NCBI RefSeq assembly: GCF_008831285.2
Contig: NC_045139.1
Location: 17,898,354-17,962,353 of the forward strand
Origin: Nymphaea colorata
Lineage: Eukaryota > Streptophyta > Magnoliopsida > Nymphaeales > Nymphaeaceae
Length of the DNA stretch: 64,000 nucleotides
Direction: 5' to 3'
Position numbers and translations under genes: made by a program. Each line of letters begins with the position of its first letter. Positions within the stretch are counted from its first letter, which is position 1. This document shows, one piece after another, positions 46,951 to 59,249 of this stretch. The notes beneath the pieces are model-generated. The model was not told the DNA's origin, searched no databases, and saw only the letters and a program-made list of their open reading frames with translations.

Positions 46951-48919
46951 CTAAATTTGTGTGACCATGGTTTTAGCCATTCCCTGTATTACAAGTCCAT
47001 TATTGTTTATAGCAGAATACACCAATATTCATTTTATTCTACTTGCTTAAAGCATCGAAACTGACTGTATGCAGCGTCCGGTTACGGAAATAAAGTTATA
47101 AAAATTGTGAATAGAGCGGAATGAGAAAGAGAATAGTCCTGATCAGTAACAATGTGAATTTTTATAAAAGCTAAAAAAGGTAACAAAAAAGTAAAAAGTA
47201 AAAGTTAAAAAAACATGGTTTTTAATTTTCAAAATACCCCACTTTCACATTTTTTTTCGGGTGCATAACTGTTGCAGATTTGACCTTGACCTAATAATGG
47301 CCCGAGTATTTAATGGTGCCATTTTTTTCGAGCTGGACATGGCCAACCCAGCATGATTCCCTCGCCGAAATATTTCGGGTGTCTTTCAAAAAAAGTATAT
47401 ATTAAATAAGCCACGGGTGGCCACACAGTTTAACTTCCGATTTGGGTAGGAACAAATTGAAGTCGAATTTAAAAAATACATTGCACAATTAAAATTTTTT
47501 AATTTTTTTAATGTATTTTTTTTTTCAAATAGTTAGGATGAGGCGATGGCCGAACTGGCCCACCCCCTCCCTCCGCCCCTGCCCCTGTGAATAAGAAGGA
47601 TGAGAAAAAAAAGGTCAAAACTAATATCCACCATAAAGATATTATATCGGGCTTAATTACTAGAGGGCGTGTCATATAAAATGGCCATTTCAGTGTTGAA
47701 TTACTTTAGATTGTAAGTTTGCATGAACATTCTTTGCCCTTAATATTTTGTTGAACTAAACCAGTATCCAGTATTTTTCGGCCTAGGAATCCCGAGCCTG
47801 TTTAGTTAGTTAACAATGGTTAATTAAGTGTTTACGACTTCTTTTCTAACGTCACTTTATTCAAATTAATAGCCATGCACTGTGGCCCTGTGAATAAAAG
47901 TTTCATCGTTATGAACTAAGTTTATTTGTTACAAGTAAATGTTTCAGTTTTGGTTTTATGTCCATTCATTGACGTCTGAACACACACACACACAGACACA
48001 CCAGATGAAAACAAAACCAATTGATCAACTCAGAAAATTCAAACCAGATTATTAAAAAAAATTATCGATGCCAATTTAGGGGGCGAGGGAATCAATCGGT
48101 TTCGTCTTGAACTGTTGGCAATTCTACTCCAAGGTAAACTTTTGATGGATCTCGACTGATTAGTTAAAATTTTGAAGAATAAACCTCGGATTTACGTTAT
48201 TGGGTTATTTGATGTAACTAGATGCTTGTGGTACCATTTCAAATTGCATATTTATATTTACTTAAGATCTATAAGCAGTGATCATTTTATAAACAGTTCC
48301 CGTTTACATTTTACTACCGGAGAAATGTTCAATCGTGCCACCTATTGGCTGCAGATATAGATTGATTTGTTGGGAGCATTGCACATTTATTCTTCGATGG
48401 TGATATTCATTAATTGGTTTTCAAGTGGATCAATCAACTTATCCCCTTATTGTATCCAAAGCAAAAAACATCACCAATACCTAATAGGAATTGGACAAGT
48501 TGATTGCTACATATTGATTAATTTGGTTTACCTCTGAATAGACCCTCACACTCACACATCTTACAAATCCGGCCGTCACCTCTACTGGGAGGCAGCCATT
48601 CGGCTGACGGGAATTGCTGGAGTATAAGTTAATAAAGAGTATTATTTATACAAGAGAAGTCTTGGGTTTTTTGGAAAGCCTATTGGAATAAGTATGGTCT
48701 TGAGCCACAACTGTATAACCTTAGTAAGAGAATGATCTTCTAAATTAGAAATTTTTGAGGGCCATTTGGCAAGAAGAGCACTGTGTGAGTGTTTCATGAA
48801 TCTGTAGCAAATATCTGAACCAATTCTATCGATGTGTGAGATAATGAAGTTTTTTACCATGATAACACAATTACACTCCTCATGCTTCCACCCAAGTTGA
48901 AGATTCTTGGTTGCAAGGC

Positions 48920-49300
48920 ATACTCAGGAGCCGACGAGCCGTGGCATAGACGTTTCTCATACTGATTATTTTGTTTAGTTGCGTGCATGAATTTTCAATA
49001 TGTTTTGTTTAATTATGATGTTATTGTTGATTATTAATGATGTAGTCATCTGCAGAACGTTGAAATGTAATGATGAGCATGTAAATTCCAACTATTTATA
49101 AAGGTACATGTGAGCAGATGTCGGGGTGCTATACCCTAATGTTTCAAACAGTGGCGGAGTTGAAAAAATTTTATGAAGGGAAATTCTTTTACAGATTTTT
49201 ATTTCTAAATGTGCACTATGTATAAAACCGAACAAGTATTTGAAAATATTAATATAAAAATAATGAAGGGCACATCAGCCCATATGTAGCTCCACCTCTG
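48920..49300. mobile_element. Insertion specific to unit 2, with a hAT-like MITE end
   Basis: Unit 1 runs continuously from AAGATTCTTGGTTACAAG to GTTCCATGT..., while unit 2 is interrupted here. GTTGCAAG before and GTTACAAG after could be an 8-bp target duplication. The right part (49149-49300) begins CAGTGGCGGAG and ends GCTCCACCTCTG, the termini of a hAT-type MITE also found at 57,335-57,512. How the left part (48,920-49,148) belongs is unclear. Confidence 0.6.
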
Positions 49301-51113
49301 GTTACAAGTTGCATGTTTGCTGATGATAAATGATTATGTCCATGTAGTTCTTGTGGTGGTTGGCATACAAAAACGCTCATAGCGATACTTGCAGTTGAAT
49401 AACTAACAACTATGCTCGTAAGGATTAAGTGAAGTGTGCTGGTTGTCAATTTGTTTATGTTTGTCCGTATGCATGGCCACCCAAGAAATTGTCTAGACTA
49501 ATTTAGAAGTATGACATTTTATGATATTCAAAGAAGCAAAGATCTCTATTAATATATCACGCACATGAAATCAAAGTTCAAGATCACAAGTAGCCATATT
49601 TCTTGTGACATTTGGTTATGATCTATGAGACGGTGATTGCAATATAATTTTCAGCAGTTTGGAGAAACCACTAGCAAGTACTTCAACCTTGTTTTGAATT
49701 CAATGCTTTGCATTTCACATGAATACATGAGACGCGGTAATGACGATACCGAAACCTTTTCCTATTTTCCATGATAATTGAGACATATAGTTTCTGTTTG
49801 TAACAAGATATACACTTTATATGAGACCACGACTTGATCTCTCTCTCTATCTCTCTCTCTCTATCATTGTGACTGACGGACTCTAGGCGGCTCTGTTATA
49901 GACAGTCGAGTTCAAGAATTTGTCTATGTCCACAAGATTAGGCCTTCCATGTATTGGGGTGAACTTGGTCAAGACTTGAAAGAACATCGGGCAAATTTAG
50001 GCCACAAGTCTCCCCCTTTCTTTCTAGTTAGAAGTTGGCGGCCTGGATTGTATGGCCCAGACCTTAGACAGCGACACCACATGAGTCCTATCTTGTTAAT
50101 TCCATAGAAATTGGAAGCTAGTCAGTTTGGCAGGGACTTGGTTAGAAGGTTTGAAGGACAACTGTGGCTGCTTTTGAGTCCAACAAATTTTATTTGGACG
50201 AAAACTCATATCTGTCTTCTTATGATTGTGACCACAACATGTGGATCCAGAAAGCCGCATATATCGATTAGGTCTGCTAATAGGTCTGGTTGAATCAAAT
50301 ATAGCTTAGAGCTACTTTCAAAGCTTCCTCTCTTGTCAGATCCAACATATATTATAGCTCCTTTTAGATCCAATGGCTTGACGAACCTTTAGATTCAAAA
50401 CTACAGTTAATTGGATATCTTTAGATTCACATTGATCGGTATTTGTAACTAATAATAAAATTTTGCAGTTGGTCATCAAAGGGGTTGCGGAACAGTTTGG
50501 AAGGAGCCAGCATCTATTTTATAGCAACAACTTCTTGAGCTACAAAATGGGGTCACTGATGTGCAAATTGAAGCGCAGTGGAGGCGACATCCTAAAACAT
50601 CGAAAGTAGATTCTATACTCTAAAAGGACAAAGAGTTGAGTGTTTGTTTCGATTCTCTGCATAGTGGTGGGTCTCTCCCGCTCATCAGAAATAAAAATTA
50701 AGTTGCAGTTGAATCCAATGCTACTAAAATTATAATCAAAGACCAATTTAAAGCAAGGTATACGTTGATGGGGATCTACCCACCCAAGGGTGGAGCAACC
50801 ATAGTCCTGCTTGTGGCCTTGTTACATGGCCATACACGGCCATAATTAGAGTAATTCCGATTATTGCCGGTGCTGTGATATAATTAATTTTCTCCATATT
50901 TTACTGAAAATGTCAAAAAATAGCCTGACCAAGTTAACCATGCGGCTTAAATTTGTAAAAAAGCGATGAAAATGTGATCTGCACATTCTTCCAAATGATT
51001 TCCACCGATATTAGTCCTGGAACTTAAGCTGCGGATTCAAAATTTCAAAACTTGATCATCCAATGAAACTCGGTTACTTGTGTGAATAGTCCTCCTTAAG
51101 GCCATGCTCGCTC

Positions 51114-51120
51114 TATAAGT
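51114..51120 (+). promoter_or_regulatory. TATA box of defensin copy 4
   Basis: GCTCTATAAGTAGG, 44 bp before the ATG, same block as copy 3 with one changed base in the TATA itself. Confidence 0.6.
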
Positions 51121-51157
51121 AGGGCCAATTCGGTGTGCCTAATTGGTATCCAGAACA

Positions 51158-51798
51158 ATGGCTTCTCCTAAGTACAGCATTCTTCTTCCGGCCCTCCTGC
51201 TCTCCTTTTGGCTACTGGCCTTTGGTAAAACCCTCTTTCTCCCTTTGCGAAAGCACCGGATTCTCTCTCTCTCTGTCAAGATGGTTTAGACCATCAACAT
51301 GATTCTTTGAAATGTTCACTACAAACATTACAAGGTTGTTTGGTAAGAGGAACACTTTATTAGTGTAAAAATTGGAGAAGATTCATTAAATACTTTCACA
51401 AGTGTTCAATGAATCTATTCGACTTTTGTGGTGCATACATGAACACTAACCAAGTATTCCTCTTACCAGACAGCCTCTATATGCTTACAAATATTATATC
51501 AAGTTAGGAGTTTCATATATAGGCCCAAATGTTTTGTTCACAAGTTGGTATTATAGAATTCTTTGTTAGTGCTTTTAGCGATTTTGATTGTAATCTCTGT
51601 CTCTGTATCTGTGTCTTTGGATCAGGGGGAGTAGCACGAGCTGAAGATGCAGTCTGCTATTCAGCAAGCGGGCGGTTCCATGGGTTGTGTTTTAGTAGCA
51701 GCAACTGCGCAAATGTCTGTCAAGGTGAAGGCTTCACTGGCGGAGATTGCCACCTCTTAGCATGCCGGTGCTCGCGTCCATGCCCTGCTAAAAACTAG
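51158..51798 (+). CDS. Plant defensin (copy 4), complete, 2 exons
   Basis: Exon 1 51158-51224 (signal peptide beginning MASPKYSILLPALLL) and exon 2 51626-51798 give 79 aa. Cysteine spacing is 10-5-3-9-4-1-3 as in copy 3. Visible differences in the mature part are few (for example YSASGRF for YAASGQF, SSN for SRN, PAKN for PTKN), so the pair may act alike or be only slightly diverged. Intron and acceptor are as in copy 3, but the (CT)n tract before the acceptor has decayed to CTCTGTCTCTGTATCTGTG. The intron holds the shared MITE (51334-51473). AATAAA lies at 51954-51959. Both splice sites, signal peptide and stop look intact. Confidence 0.93.
51334..51473. mobile_element. MITE in the intron of defensin copy 4
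   Basis: Same element and position as at 45831-45972, with the same inverted ends (GGTTGTTTGGTAAGAGG / CCTCTTACCAGACAGCC). Confidence 0.78.
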
Positions 51799-52495
51799 CG
51801 GAGGCTGCCCAATGGCCCTACCTATCACACCGTCGAATTAATTAAATAAATCATGTAGTAGGGTCCTCACGTGTTTTCTGCCGCTTGATTTCATCTGCTG
51901 CTACTACTCCATCCTTCTTCTCCTTTGCCTCTTTGTGTATCTGCCAAAGAATAAATAAAGCAGCCGTGTTTATGTACGGATGTTCATCCCCTCACAAATT
52001 GGAATCGATATATATATATGTAACGTGTTTATGTATGTACGTTCATCCCCTCTTCATCTAATGGAGTCGAATATATATAGAATATCAAGAAATAAGTCAA
52101 TAACCCACTACCTTAATGACCGAATGGTTATTTTTCAAAATTTTTGTATCCTCAAAAACCATCACAAAAGGTAAATTTATGACGACCTGCTTGGCGACAG
52201 AATAATCTTTTATAACAGTTTGTAGCAGTACAGAATAAAAAAAAAGTAATAATCTAACTACAAAGTTAACCAGCTTATTTTAATTTTTCTATAAATAATG
52301 AATGGTAAATCTAGTTTTTCCATGTCACTCAACCATCTGACTAGGATTATCCTTTTGAAACAGATGATTGATTGAGAGAAAAATAAAGATAAAAAAGAAT
52401 GTCCATCACCTCTTTTTTCTGGGCTTTCTCTTATTATGTAGACCAAACAACAATAGCTGACTGGCTTTGAAAAATTAGAGTTACCATTTATTATT

Positions 52496-52502
<7 letters not shown>

Positions 52503-52570
<68 letters not shown>
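52503..52570. repeat. Compound (CT)n(AT)n microsatellite
   Basis: About 17 CT units followed directly by about 17 AT units. The matching place in unit 1 (46,896-46,945) has a shorter version. Confidence 0.93.
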
Positions 52571-52572
<2 letters not shown>

Positions 52573-52929
52573 CCTAAATTTGTGTCACCATGGTTTTAGC
52601 CAATTCCTGTTTCGCAAGTCCTTTATTGTTTATAGCAGAAATACAGCAATATTCATTTCATTCTACTTGCTTAAAGCATCAAAACTGATTATATGCACCG
52701 TATGATTAGCAAAATAAGGTAATAAAAATTGTGCATAGGGCGTAGTGAGAAAGAGAATAGTCCTGATCAGTAAAAAGGTGAGGTTTTATAAAAACGAAAA
52801 AACTTAACAAAAAAGTAAAAGTAAAAAAAAGCATTTTTTAAAATTTTCAAAATACCCCACTTTCTCATTTTTTTTGGGGTGCATAACTGTTGAACATGGA
52901 CCCAATAATGGCCAACCCAGCCCGAAGCC

Positions 52930-53629
52930 AAGGCCAAGCATAGTCCCAAATAAATGTCAAGTGGGTTAGGATTTCTGTTTTTAGGGTCGAAGTTATTTTT
53001 GTTTTGTATAAGGGCTTCTTTGTCGTCTTCTATGAAGTAGTGATTCTTCCGATGTTGCCCTCAGAAGCAGTCGCTTTTTCTTGTTCTCAATTGTTCCACC
53101 TAAGGGGCACATCCGTCTTTTCGTGCTAAATCCGCCTCTTAGTTCGTTGTCTATCGATTAATTTGCCGATTGTCAAATGGGACAGTCTGTCCTTCGATCG
53201 AACACAAAAAGCGCCCTTCATTCTCCTCATCTTGTAAAGTGGATTTCGTAATTATACAGAATGGTCCACTAATTTCTCACACCTTGTCCTTATATGTTAA
53301 CGACGTGTCAGTGCCTTTTCTTCAAGGAACAACAAATATTATACACAGTGAACGTTTCTTGGTCATGCAGGAAACAAAAAGTGCCTGATTTTTTAAGAAC
53401 AAAACAGAAAAGCATAAATGTTGAGACCCATATTATTAAAAAAAATACATATGCTGATCGCTGATCCTTAAAAATTGTAAGTTTCGAAATTCTCATGGTA
53501 TGTGTTATATATATATATATCCCTCTACCTCCTTTTACAAGTATTTTGGACTTTTGAGAAAATAGTTTAGCTTTTATATTTGAAACTTAATTCCTACTAT
53601 TTGATACCCTTGAAATCGATGCCCATGAG

Positions 53630-53693
<64 letters not shown>

Positions 53694-55290
53694 AGGTCGG
53701 AGGTCCCTATTTATGGCAACCATCTCCTTCTCGAAAAATGGGCATTAGACAAAGCAGATATATTCATCCAGAAAACCACATCAGCCCCAATAGAAATAAT
53801 AAAATGTTCAAATGCATTTTGTTTAATTAGATATGTGTGTAAATAGCTTCTAGACTCTCATATACCATATTAGCTTAAAGTCGACAAGGGTATGGAAATC
53901 AGATTGTGAAGACAGAAGCTAAACTGTTTCTTTAAGAGTCTTTGAAATACCCTTAAAGGAATGGGGAAAAGAAAAAAAAAATACAAATGAATTTCCTTAA
54001 ACAAAACCCCTCGTCTTTTTTGAAGGTTATTTCAAACTCTCGAAATAATAATTTAATTTCTACATTTGCAACATAATCTCTATTACCTTTGAAGTCAATG
54101 ACCTTGATAATTCAGATTATATTGTGGTATACCAGGGTCTGTGGCTGCCTGTAAATTTCCTAGGTCGCATGCATGGATGTGCATGTCAGTGTTGAGTAGG
54201 ATAACATTTTTTCTTAATATATACCTATTGCGCTTGATGTACTCGGCTCTTGTGTCCTGCTTTCGGCAAAAAAAATATCATTATGAATTTGCTCACAAAA
54301 ATGTTCTTCTTCTAGTAAAAATGTTGATCAGATCCAAGTGGGGTTAGAACTTAGATCTCCATCACTAGAATGAAAGGTAATAGATAGCATGTCAATGAGG
54401 TGCAATGTTGCCATCAGGTTTGCTTACATTAAAGTACAATTCAATTGTCCAGTGCTGATCAAAATTAAACAACGAAAACGACAATATGCGTTGAAAATTG
54501 AAAGTTCTTAAAAGTGATGCGGCTGTTGTTAATCACTTTGCATCCACAGTATAATTCAAAACTGTGGATGTTGTAACATCTCTCAATTGTGGATTAGCCT
54601 AACTTGGCCACCAAGTTTTACCATGAAAACATAATTTAAAAAAAAAATGCAATAGCATGACGAAATTGGAACTTGTTTTAGGGTCTTCAACCTGATTCCT
54701 TTCACATTTCCCTGTTGCTGAACATGACTTGGACTCATGCTGTCTCACATAGTAAAAAGCTTCAGCTTTTAATTATTCTTGATTAAGTACTTGTACTTTT
54801 TCAAGTACGTAGTTTGTCCGGAGAATTTAGATTGGTTGGATGCTTAAAAATTAAAAATCTAACACTGAAAATGGCATATCAAAAAGTACCATGAATCTTT
54901 ATTTCACCATAAACCATCAGAAATGTTCCTTTTCCGTCTCTGTAGGAAGACAAAAACAAATAATGTTTAATGGAAACTAGATAAAACGTTTTAGAATGAG
55001 TGGCTGTAAATAAAGCAGAATGGTTAACCAGGATTAATTGACCAACAGCTATCTTTTTTCCCCTTCCATTTTTTTTAAGCTACCTCCTCATCTTGTTCTT
55101 ATTAAGGGAATATGCGATGTTTAAGCAAGAGCGGCCTTAATTGATATGTCCATATCTGGACATCGGCTCGCTCCTATTATATAATATTAGTCACGAATCA
55201 AGTGAAGGCTCAGTCGAAACCCAACAAATTTTTATATGTTTTGACTGAATTTTCACAAGTACTAGCAATTTGCCTGGGACAACCGTGTTT
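52930..55290. other. Spacer between defensin copies 4 and 5
   Basis: No gene supported. It contains a long (AT)n tract (53,632-53,690) and two copies of a dispersed repeat (about 53,520-53,630 and 53,930-54,120) that recurs at 63.0-63.5 kb. Confidence 0.45.
53632..53690. repeat. (AT)n microsatellite, about 29 units
   Basis: Uninterrupted alternating AT, the longest simple repeat in the window. Confidence 0.95.
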
Positions 55291-55348
55291 CAATTTGTTT
55301 CTTCATCCAAGAAAACCCGGTAATTCTCATACATGATCATGCTCGCTC

Positions 55349-55355
55349 TATAAAT
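55349..55355 (+). promoter_or_regulatory. TATA box of defensin copy 5
   Basis: GCTCTATAAATGGG, 44 bp before ATG 55393. The block down to TATCAGAGCAATGG is shared with copies 3, 4 and 6. Confidence 0.65.
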
Positions 55356-55392
55356 GGGTCAGTTTCGTGTCACTTGGATTACTATCAGAGCA

Positions 55393-56131
55393 ATGGCATC
55401 TCCTGTGCGTAGCATTCTTCTCCCTGTCCTCTTGCTCTTCTGGCTACTAGCCTTTGGTAAACCCCTCCGCCTCCCTCCATTTCATCTCTTGCTCGAGGCC
55501 TTTATATCAAAATGGTTTAGAATATGTACTTTTTTGCATGTTCACTAACTTTCCATAAGAAGATTGTACGCTTACAAATATTCAATGGTGTCGAGGAACT
55601 GACAACTTGCGGACACAGAATTCTGGTCTCTAATTATGCTTTGCTTAAAAGGATCGTTGGGCAACAATAACAAATGTTTTGGTTAAAAGTTAAGGGGCCA
55701 GTCAGCGTTACTGCAGTAACATACTGTGTCCAGATTTCATATGTGCAGTAGCATGAAGTCTCGTGAAAGAGAGCCCCCAAGCGAACTGGATGATAAACTT
55801 AATCACCTTGTGCACCAGCAAATTTCTTGTGCGTTTATGTGCGTGTTTTGGTTTGGATATTCTCATTGACTTCTTCGTTGGAGCTTTCTTGATGGCTTTA
55901 GTTGATCGCTTTCTCTCCTTCTGTCTCCGTGAACCAGGGGTAATAGCACAAGCTCAAGATTCTGTCTGCAAAGTTGCAAGCAAGGATTACAATGGACTGT
56001 GTTTGACTCCTAACGACGACACCAACTGCGGGAATGTCTGCCAAAATGAGAAGCCTACTACTTATACAGGCGGACATTGCTCCCTCGGGTCATGCTACTG
56101 CACATATGATTGCACGCCTGTTAAAAACTAG
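55393..56131 (+). CDS. Defensin-like peptide (copy 5), divergent spacing, complete, 2 exons
   Basis: Exon 1 55393-55456 (signal peptide beginning MASPVRSILLPVLLL, phase 1) and exon 2 55938-56131 give 85 aa. Eight cysteines with spacing 10-8-3-12-4-1-3: the loop between C2 and C3 is three residues longer and the loop between C4 and C5 is also three longer than in copies 3 and 4. The mature part has several acidic residues and few basic ones (DDTNC, YCTYDC), unlike the basic gamma-core of copies 1 and 2, so a classic membrane-active antifungal role is less sure. Other jobs of defensin-like peptides (signalling, inhibitor) are possible; this is inference. The intron lacks the MITE of copies 3 and 4. 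AATAAA lies at 56273-56278. Confidence 0.9.
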
Positions 56132-56289
56132 CGGAAGCTCCCCATTATCCCTACCCATTACCCCGTGGGATATATTAAATAAATGACGCAGGGGTTCTAC
56201 TTGCTTTCTGTTGGCTTGATGTGCTGCTACTCTAATGCCTTTGGCTTTGTGTATCTGCCTTTAAGCATCCTAAATAAAGGCAGTCCCGT

Positions 56290-58400
56290 GTTGATGTACC
56301 TGGATGTGTTCACAGTTTAATGAAGTAAAATTTCACCTAGTTAGTCGGCGTGATCGAGCATGGTTTCTTTGCTAATCGTATATATATATATATATATATA
56401 TAGTTCTCTGCTTTTCATTTTTCACTTTTTTAAATAGCGTGTAGTAACAATAATAATAATAATCATCATCATCATATAAACTTAGCTACCTCGGTTGCCA
56501 ACGACTCACAGACGCACGGGCCGCATCTTGACTTCAGATTATTCGTCTTCTTATGATACCCAAAAGTAAGGGGGATTTAGTAATTAAATAGAATATTTAA
56601 CAATTTGTCGCCCCTTGTTTCGTTCTAGTGCCAAGTCCTAATTACTGTGCAGGAGGGGTAGATCACCTGTTCTTCAAATCAACGTTTGAAAACTCGCTAA
56701 CTCAACCCAGTGACTCGGTCTGACTAGTTTTACCCCATGCTTCAATATTTTATTGCTGTTTATAGTCGACACATACATGCTAAGATACAAGTTTCTGTTG
56801 GTTACTTTATTACAGATACAAGTTCTATTTGTTAAAGTCGAGCAATATTGACGAAAATTTATTGAGTTTTCTTAATATCTTTCCATTCGACATGCTAAAT
56901 TATGGAGGGTGAACTCAGTTGTGATCACTTCACTTTATGTTAGTTTGATGTTTTTTTGTTTAAAAAACTTTTTATGTTTAAAAGACAATTTAAATATTGT
57001 TCTTTTCTTAAGGAAAAGTTAACATAATCGACGAGTCCGAGTTGACCCACCCACAGAGTCACGAGTCGAGAACAGCCTAGTCGAGTCGTGAGTCATTGAG
57101 TTTTAAAACATTGCTTTAAATAATAACACGTTGGTCGCCAAAACAAACACCGAAGTAGATAAATGATTTCTTGTCTTAAGATCGCCACACCTAGAACATC
57201 GTGTCTTCTGAAAAAAACAACATACATAGCCTCCAAATTCGGCTAAAATGAATTCCAAAATGACATGCGTTTTGCAAGTGAGAAATGGAGAAGGTGGGAG
57301 AATTTTTAAAATTAATGCAACGGTAGTTCATGGGCCGTGGCGGAGCTAGGAATTGTTGGCTAAGGGGTACTAGTGTTTTAAATTTTAATATTGAAGGGCA
57401 TTTGAATGTAAATAAATATAAATTAATAAAAATACCAATGTATAAGCAAGGCAATTTCTGTGAGCTGGTGTGAGCGGTGGCCCACATCAGCCCACATGTA
57501 ATTCCGCTACTGTTCATGAGATCAGAGAATGCGCCGATGGATGAGGGTATAACAAAAGCATCCCTTCTCTAGAAAAAAATAATTCCTAATCTCCCACCAA
57601 AATTAAGGTGATTATCATCAGCACTTCCACATGAACGACCAATGTCTGTTGGATTTGGGATATGGTTGAAACACGGAAAGCTGAGTAAGGTGCAGTATAC
57701 TTGTGGGTTGGTGTGGGCTCCTGCCCACACCAGCCAATCAAAAGTCACATTGTGATAGAAGCTGGACCAAGGTCCAGCCATATGCGGTGCTAACATAAGC
57801 TAGAGCCAAGCCAATGCGGAAGAGATCCTGTTATCATATTTTGAGGATTTTTCTTTCCTTGAATTTGGATCCAGTCTAGGGGATCCATTTTTAGGCTTTA
57901 TAAAGGTGTTTAAGCTCATTTGTAATCCGAGATTAGTTGATGAAATACTAATTGTTCTTTACGATCTCCATTCTCTTTACCTTTACTTTCTATTTGGTTG
58001 TTTTCTCTTTTCATTTTTTGAGCTTTATCAATCAAGTTTAGGCGTTAATTGACGGTAAGATTAGAAGTCCTCTTCCGACGACATGTGCATATGCCCCAGA
58101 CCATGGTCGATGAGTTAAGAGTACCCTTCAGCTAAAAAATTCTGGCTCCATTTTTAGCACGATGCCATCCAGAATGCATGACAGTAAGGCGTGTTTGGAC
58201 AATGCCCCACAAGGCAATGGAACCCGACCAATGTAACTAAGCTATAGAACTCGCCCATTAACGTAAACTAGACTCCAGCTCTGCCTGCCCAATTAACCTC
58301 TGCATGTGCACAGCCCAGCAAATGAGTTAAGAGTGTGAACTAAGGGATTTGGAGCCTCGAGATGACTTGCAGGGTTTTTAGAACTCCTCGATGATCTGGA
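56290..58400. other. Spacer with transposon remnants
   Basis: Contains a hAT-like MITE (57,335-57,512). A stretch around 57,830-58,030 (TTTTAGGCTTTATAAAGG... GATTAGTTGATGAAATAC) reads like an LTR end, but no partner was seen. No gene supported. Confidence 0.4.
57327..57520. mobile_element. hAT-like MITE, 178 bp, with 8-bp target duplication
   Basis: TTCATGGG (57327-57334) and TTCATGAG (57513-57520) flank an element starting CCGTGGCGGAGCTA and ending TAATTCCGCTACTG, imperfect inverted ends of the CAGTGGCGGAGC type known from plant hAT families. No coding capacity. Related ends occur at 49,149-49,300. Confidence 0.7.
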
Positions 58401-58419
58401 TACGCCTATCAAAAGGCAA

Positions 58420-58787
58420 AACCTGTTAAACTCAGTCAAATTCAAAAGGAATCATTGAAAAAATTATTGATTGCGATTCAGTGGGCGAGAGATTCAAACG
58501 GTTTTGGCTCGACTTATAGGCCAATTTTACTCCTGTCTGGACTTATTTTTTGAGTTTACAATATTTGCATGTGATTCATACAAAACCAGATTTTAATTAC
58601 CAGGCACTGACATACATAATTTCAAGGTACATAATTATTTGGTGGATCTCGATTAGTAAAATTTTGTAGACGAAAACCCTATTCTGATTTTTAGGATAAT
58701 TGATGTAAATAGATGCAGGCGGGGCGATTTCATGAAATTGGCCCAAGTGATGATACTATTGAAGAGGATAAGGCATTTCATGTTGTC

Positions 58788-58830
<43 letters not shown>

Positions 58831-59240
58831 AAAACAAGTGAGTGTTGAACTTTAGGTTAGCTCTACTCATTACACCGTGAGTTGTTGTTTTGCAATAGTA
58901 GCACTCTGTTACTATTCTATGAATCTGCCCTAAAAAATAAGACTGATTTAGAACAATGTAACAAGTGTTTCATAAATGTGCTCTATTTTTTTTATAAATT
59001 TTTGAAATAATAACAATATGTTACTATTGTCAAACAGCATTTAAGGGTTACACTTGCAATTCGCTAGCTTAATGTGCTGCAGAAGTTCTATATATCTCTT
59101 GTTTTCTCCTTTACTGTTGTGTATCTGCCAGAATAAACAAAAAAAAGGCAGTCCTTTGTTGATGTACATGGAAGTGCTTGTAGGTTAGTGGAGTAACATA
59201 TCAAGTAAGTTTGTGTGACTATGGTTCTACTAATAACAAC
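58420..59240 (+). pseudogene. Decayed defensin unit: flank and 3' UTR without coding exons
   Basis: 58,430-58,740 follows the distal flank of units 1 and 2 (CTCAGTCAAATTCAAA, AATCATTGAAAAAATTATTG, GGTGGATCTCGATTAGT, ATTGATGTAAATAGATGCA). 59,045-59,220 follows the defensin 3' UTR (CTAGCTTAATGTGCTGC, GTATCTGCCAGAATAAAC, GGCAGTCCTTTGTTGATGTA, TTTGTGTGACTATGGTT). Everything between, including promoter, signal exon and mature exon, is missing or replaced by (TA)n(TG)n and unrelated sequence. This is best explained as a former defensin gene removed by deletion. Confidence 0.65.
58791..58830. repeat. Compound (AT)n(TG)n microsatellite
   Basis: About 11 AT/TA units followed by about 9 TG units, inside the decayed defensin unit. 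Confidence 0.92.
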
Positions 59241-59249
59241 AATAATAAT

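Larger units (their letters stand above)
42433..47360. repeat. Tandem duplication unit 1 (carries defensin copy 3)
   Basis: From ATCCACCAT(C/A)AAG at 42433 the sequence is matched by the stretch starting at 47625, through spacers, promoter, both defensin exons, intron, 3' UTR, microsatellites and the tail around AAGAGAATAGTCCTGATCAG (47126 and 52752). The two units look about 90% alike. Confidence 0.9.
47625..52925. repeat. Tandem duplication unit 2 (carries defensin copy 4)
   Basis: Matches unit 1 along its length. Differences are microsatellite length, small indels and one extra stretch of about 380 bp (48,920-49,300) absent from unit 1. Confidence 0.9.

Noticed and set aside
55763-56131. 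122-codon frame starting in the intron of defensin copy 5
   Set aside because: Upstream part is intron read-through. The CCAG acceptor at 55937 and the conserved signal exon at 55393 give the real gene.
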